From Scenedesmus sp. ARA3 (lineage: Eukaryota > Chlorophyta > Chlorophyceae > Sphaeropleales > Scenedesmaceae): 21,811 bases of DNA. The stretch covers positions 1 through 21,811 of the forward strand of contig RWJK01000723.1 of NCBI GenBank assembly GCA_004335835.1, written 5' to 3'. Shown here one piece after another: positions 20,502-21,811 of the stretch. The notes under the pieces were generated by a model, which was not told the origin of the DNA, searched no databases, and saw only the letters and a list, made by a program, of their open reading frames with translations. The translations under genes were made by a program, and so were the position numbers. Numbering within the stretch: position 1 is the first letter of the stretch; every line of letters starts with the position of its first letter.

Positions 20502-21062
20502 CTGTGCGTCCAGGGTTTGGGAGTCGGTGAATTCAGCTGTGTGCAGCATACATTTGTTCCACGGCATGTTTTTTTAGCAATTCGCCGCAAGGCAGCGTGC
20601 ATTGGTTGCTGCCTATTACATCGGGGAGCAGTTGTGACGCCAGGGTGCTGTCCATACAGCATGCTGTACATGCCAGCATGGCCTGTATCTGCGTGGCAGG
20701 TACCTAGGCCTGTGGTGGCAGGGATGTACATCGCATGTATCATACATCACAAGTTGTTGTTCCTCATCCTTGCACGACTGTCCTGCCGTACGGCATTCTT
20801 GCCAGTACACAGGCCAACATCCGTGGTCTGCTCTTTATCTGCGGAGAACTGCTGTGCCTTGAGCATGGACGCAAGGATACTCCACACATGGGCCCCCTCA
20901 AACCCTAGCCCATGTTAAATAAGCTGGTTTATCTGCACACATTGTCACAGAGGACAATGTTTGCTAGTTTATATAAATTGCGCGAGGGCAAGCCGAAATG
21001 ACCGCTTTGCTGGGCAGCAGATGCGGCGTGTCACAAGAATGTCAGTTGCAAAGTTTGCAAAA

Positions 21063-21168
21063 GTGACAGCAGGGCTTGATTCATGCAGGTGCAACAGCAC
21101 CAACAAAAAATTGGTGCAATTCGGGCAGTGACAGCAGGGCTCGATTCGTGCAGGTGCAACAGCATCAA
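21063..21168 (+). repeat. 41-bp direct repeat at 65-bp spacing
   Basis: Copies at 21063-21103 and 21128-21168 both begin GTGACAGCAGGGCT and contain GTGCAACAGCA. They differ at three positions by my count. The spacer contains one arm of a short hairpin. Confidence 0.88.
21097..21117. repeat. 7-bp inverted repeat with A-rich loop
   Basis: GCACCAA at 21097-21103 pairs with TTGGTGC at 21111-21117 around a 7-nt loop (CAAAAAA). The first arm is the end of the upstream direct-repeat copy. No function is assigned. Confidence 0.6.
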
Positions 21169-21554
21169 GCGAGACGTCACAGCCAAATCACAAGGGCAGA
21201 TGCCCACCAGTGCTGCAGTGCATGCCTGGGGCAGCAGCAGCAGCAAGCAACACTGGACAGGCCATTTTGCAGCAGTGCTGTTGTTGTGTCCTAGCATGCT
21301 GTCACAGAACTCGGCAGCCTTTATGTACTCCATCCATCGCTTGAAAGCTAGTGCAATAGATGGGGCCACAAGCAGCACAGCAACGGGAGCAGCAGTACCA
21401 GCAATGGATCGTTTTTGAGCTAGCACGCACATAACAGCAGCTACAGCAGGATCGAAGCACAGCAGCAGACGCAGCTCAGCAACGCACCACATATAGCAAA
21501 GGCACATACGTCATGGCAAATCCATCCATCCATTACTAAAAAGAAATACGGTCC

Positions 21555-21578
21555 GTCAGTCAGTCAGTCAGTCAGTCA
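21555..21578 (+). repeat. (GTCA)6 microsatellite
   Basis: Six perfect GTCA units. A shorter ATCC run (three units) lies just upstream at about 21520-21533. Confidence 0.95.
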
Positions 21579-21811
21579 GAAGCCTGGCTTAGGACCTGGC
21601 CGTTGAACCCCAGGGCGATTGGATATTGTGCAGAGGAAGCAAACGAGAGTGCGAGAGCAACAGATAAAAGTTAGTGTAGACATGTGAAGTCGTTTCGAAG
21701 CCGTGGGCTGGGTGCAGCGGTGTTCTGTTGCGGGGTGCTACTGCAAAACATCACGGGCTACAGCAGGAACAGCAGGCAGTGAAGCAACGATATCTGGGAA
21801 GCGATGGCGTG

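Larger units (their letters stand above)
20502..21811. other. Region without a convincing gene; several short repeats
   Basis: No exon set could be assembled. A 158-codon minus-strand frame (21507-21031) begins with ATG and has hydrophobic stretches, but its lower part is made of the local direct repeat and there is no family signal. No TGTAA was found downstream of the secreted-protein stop. The right end may enter another gene beyond the window. Confidence 0.4.

Noticed and set aside
21031..21507. 158-codon minus-strand ORF with hydrophobic segments
   Set aside because: Its C-terminal part is the translation of the 41-bp direct repeat. There is no family match and no TGTAA signal was found. 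A short coding exon at its start cannot be ruled out.
21580..21690. Minus-strand short frames (an ATG frame of 35 codons; another reading SIALGFNGQVLSQASD before a stop)
   Set aside because: The second looks like a possible C-terminus of a gene running in from the right edge, but no acceptor was found and the upstream frame has a stop.

Overview
The window looks like nuclear DNA of a green alga (Chlorophyta, probably Chlorophyceae; this is inference). The support is: genes broken into short exons by many 100-400 nt GT-AG introns, acceptors that nearly always read CTGCAG or GCAG, pervasive CTG/CAG (GCA) trinucleotide tracts in coding and non-coding DNA, and proteins most like the plant lineage. 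Long open frames are mostly misleading here. The real genes only appear when exons are joined with matching phases, and I did this by hand. No bacterial genes, CRISPR arrays, rRNA, tRNA or intact transposons were seen.

Layout. (1) 117-1804, plus: pieces of a DEDDh-type 3'-5' exonuclease-like gene, 5' end missing, apparently lacking catalytic residues. (2) 2878-4589, minus: a complete five-exon ALG13 (183 aa). (3) 5161-6012, plus: a three-exon gene for a 119-aa protein with a Ser15 tract and two likely membrane segments; not identified. (4) 6013-7062: mostly non-coding, with one coding-like island. (5) 7063-10946, minus: an eight-exon, 746-aa helical-repeat protein that best fits the ALF4/Glomulin family. 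(6) 11166-11322, minus: a possible terminal exon with a hydrophobic C-terminus. (7) 11987-17877, plus: a complete 14-exon importin beta-1 (906 aa). (8) 19153-20501, plus: a three-exon, 219-aa secreted cysteine-rich protein made of two copies of one domain. (9) 20502-21811: no convincing gene, several short repeats.

The genes do not form one pathway. They cover N-glycan precursor synthesis (ALG13), nuclear import (importin beta), probably cullin-RING ligase control (ALF4/Glomulin-like), a small membrane protein and a secreted protein. ALG13 and the small membrane gene are divergent across 571 bp. The ALF4-like and importin genes are divergent across about 1.04 kb. The best candidate for something undescribed is the duplicated Cys domain in the secreted protein, where the spacing of one tyrosine and four cysteines is the same in both copies.
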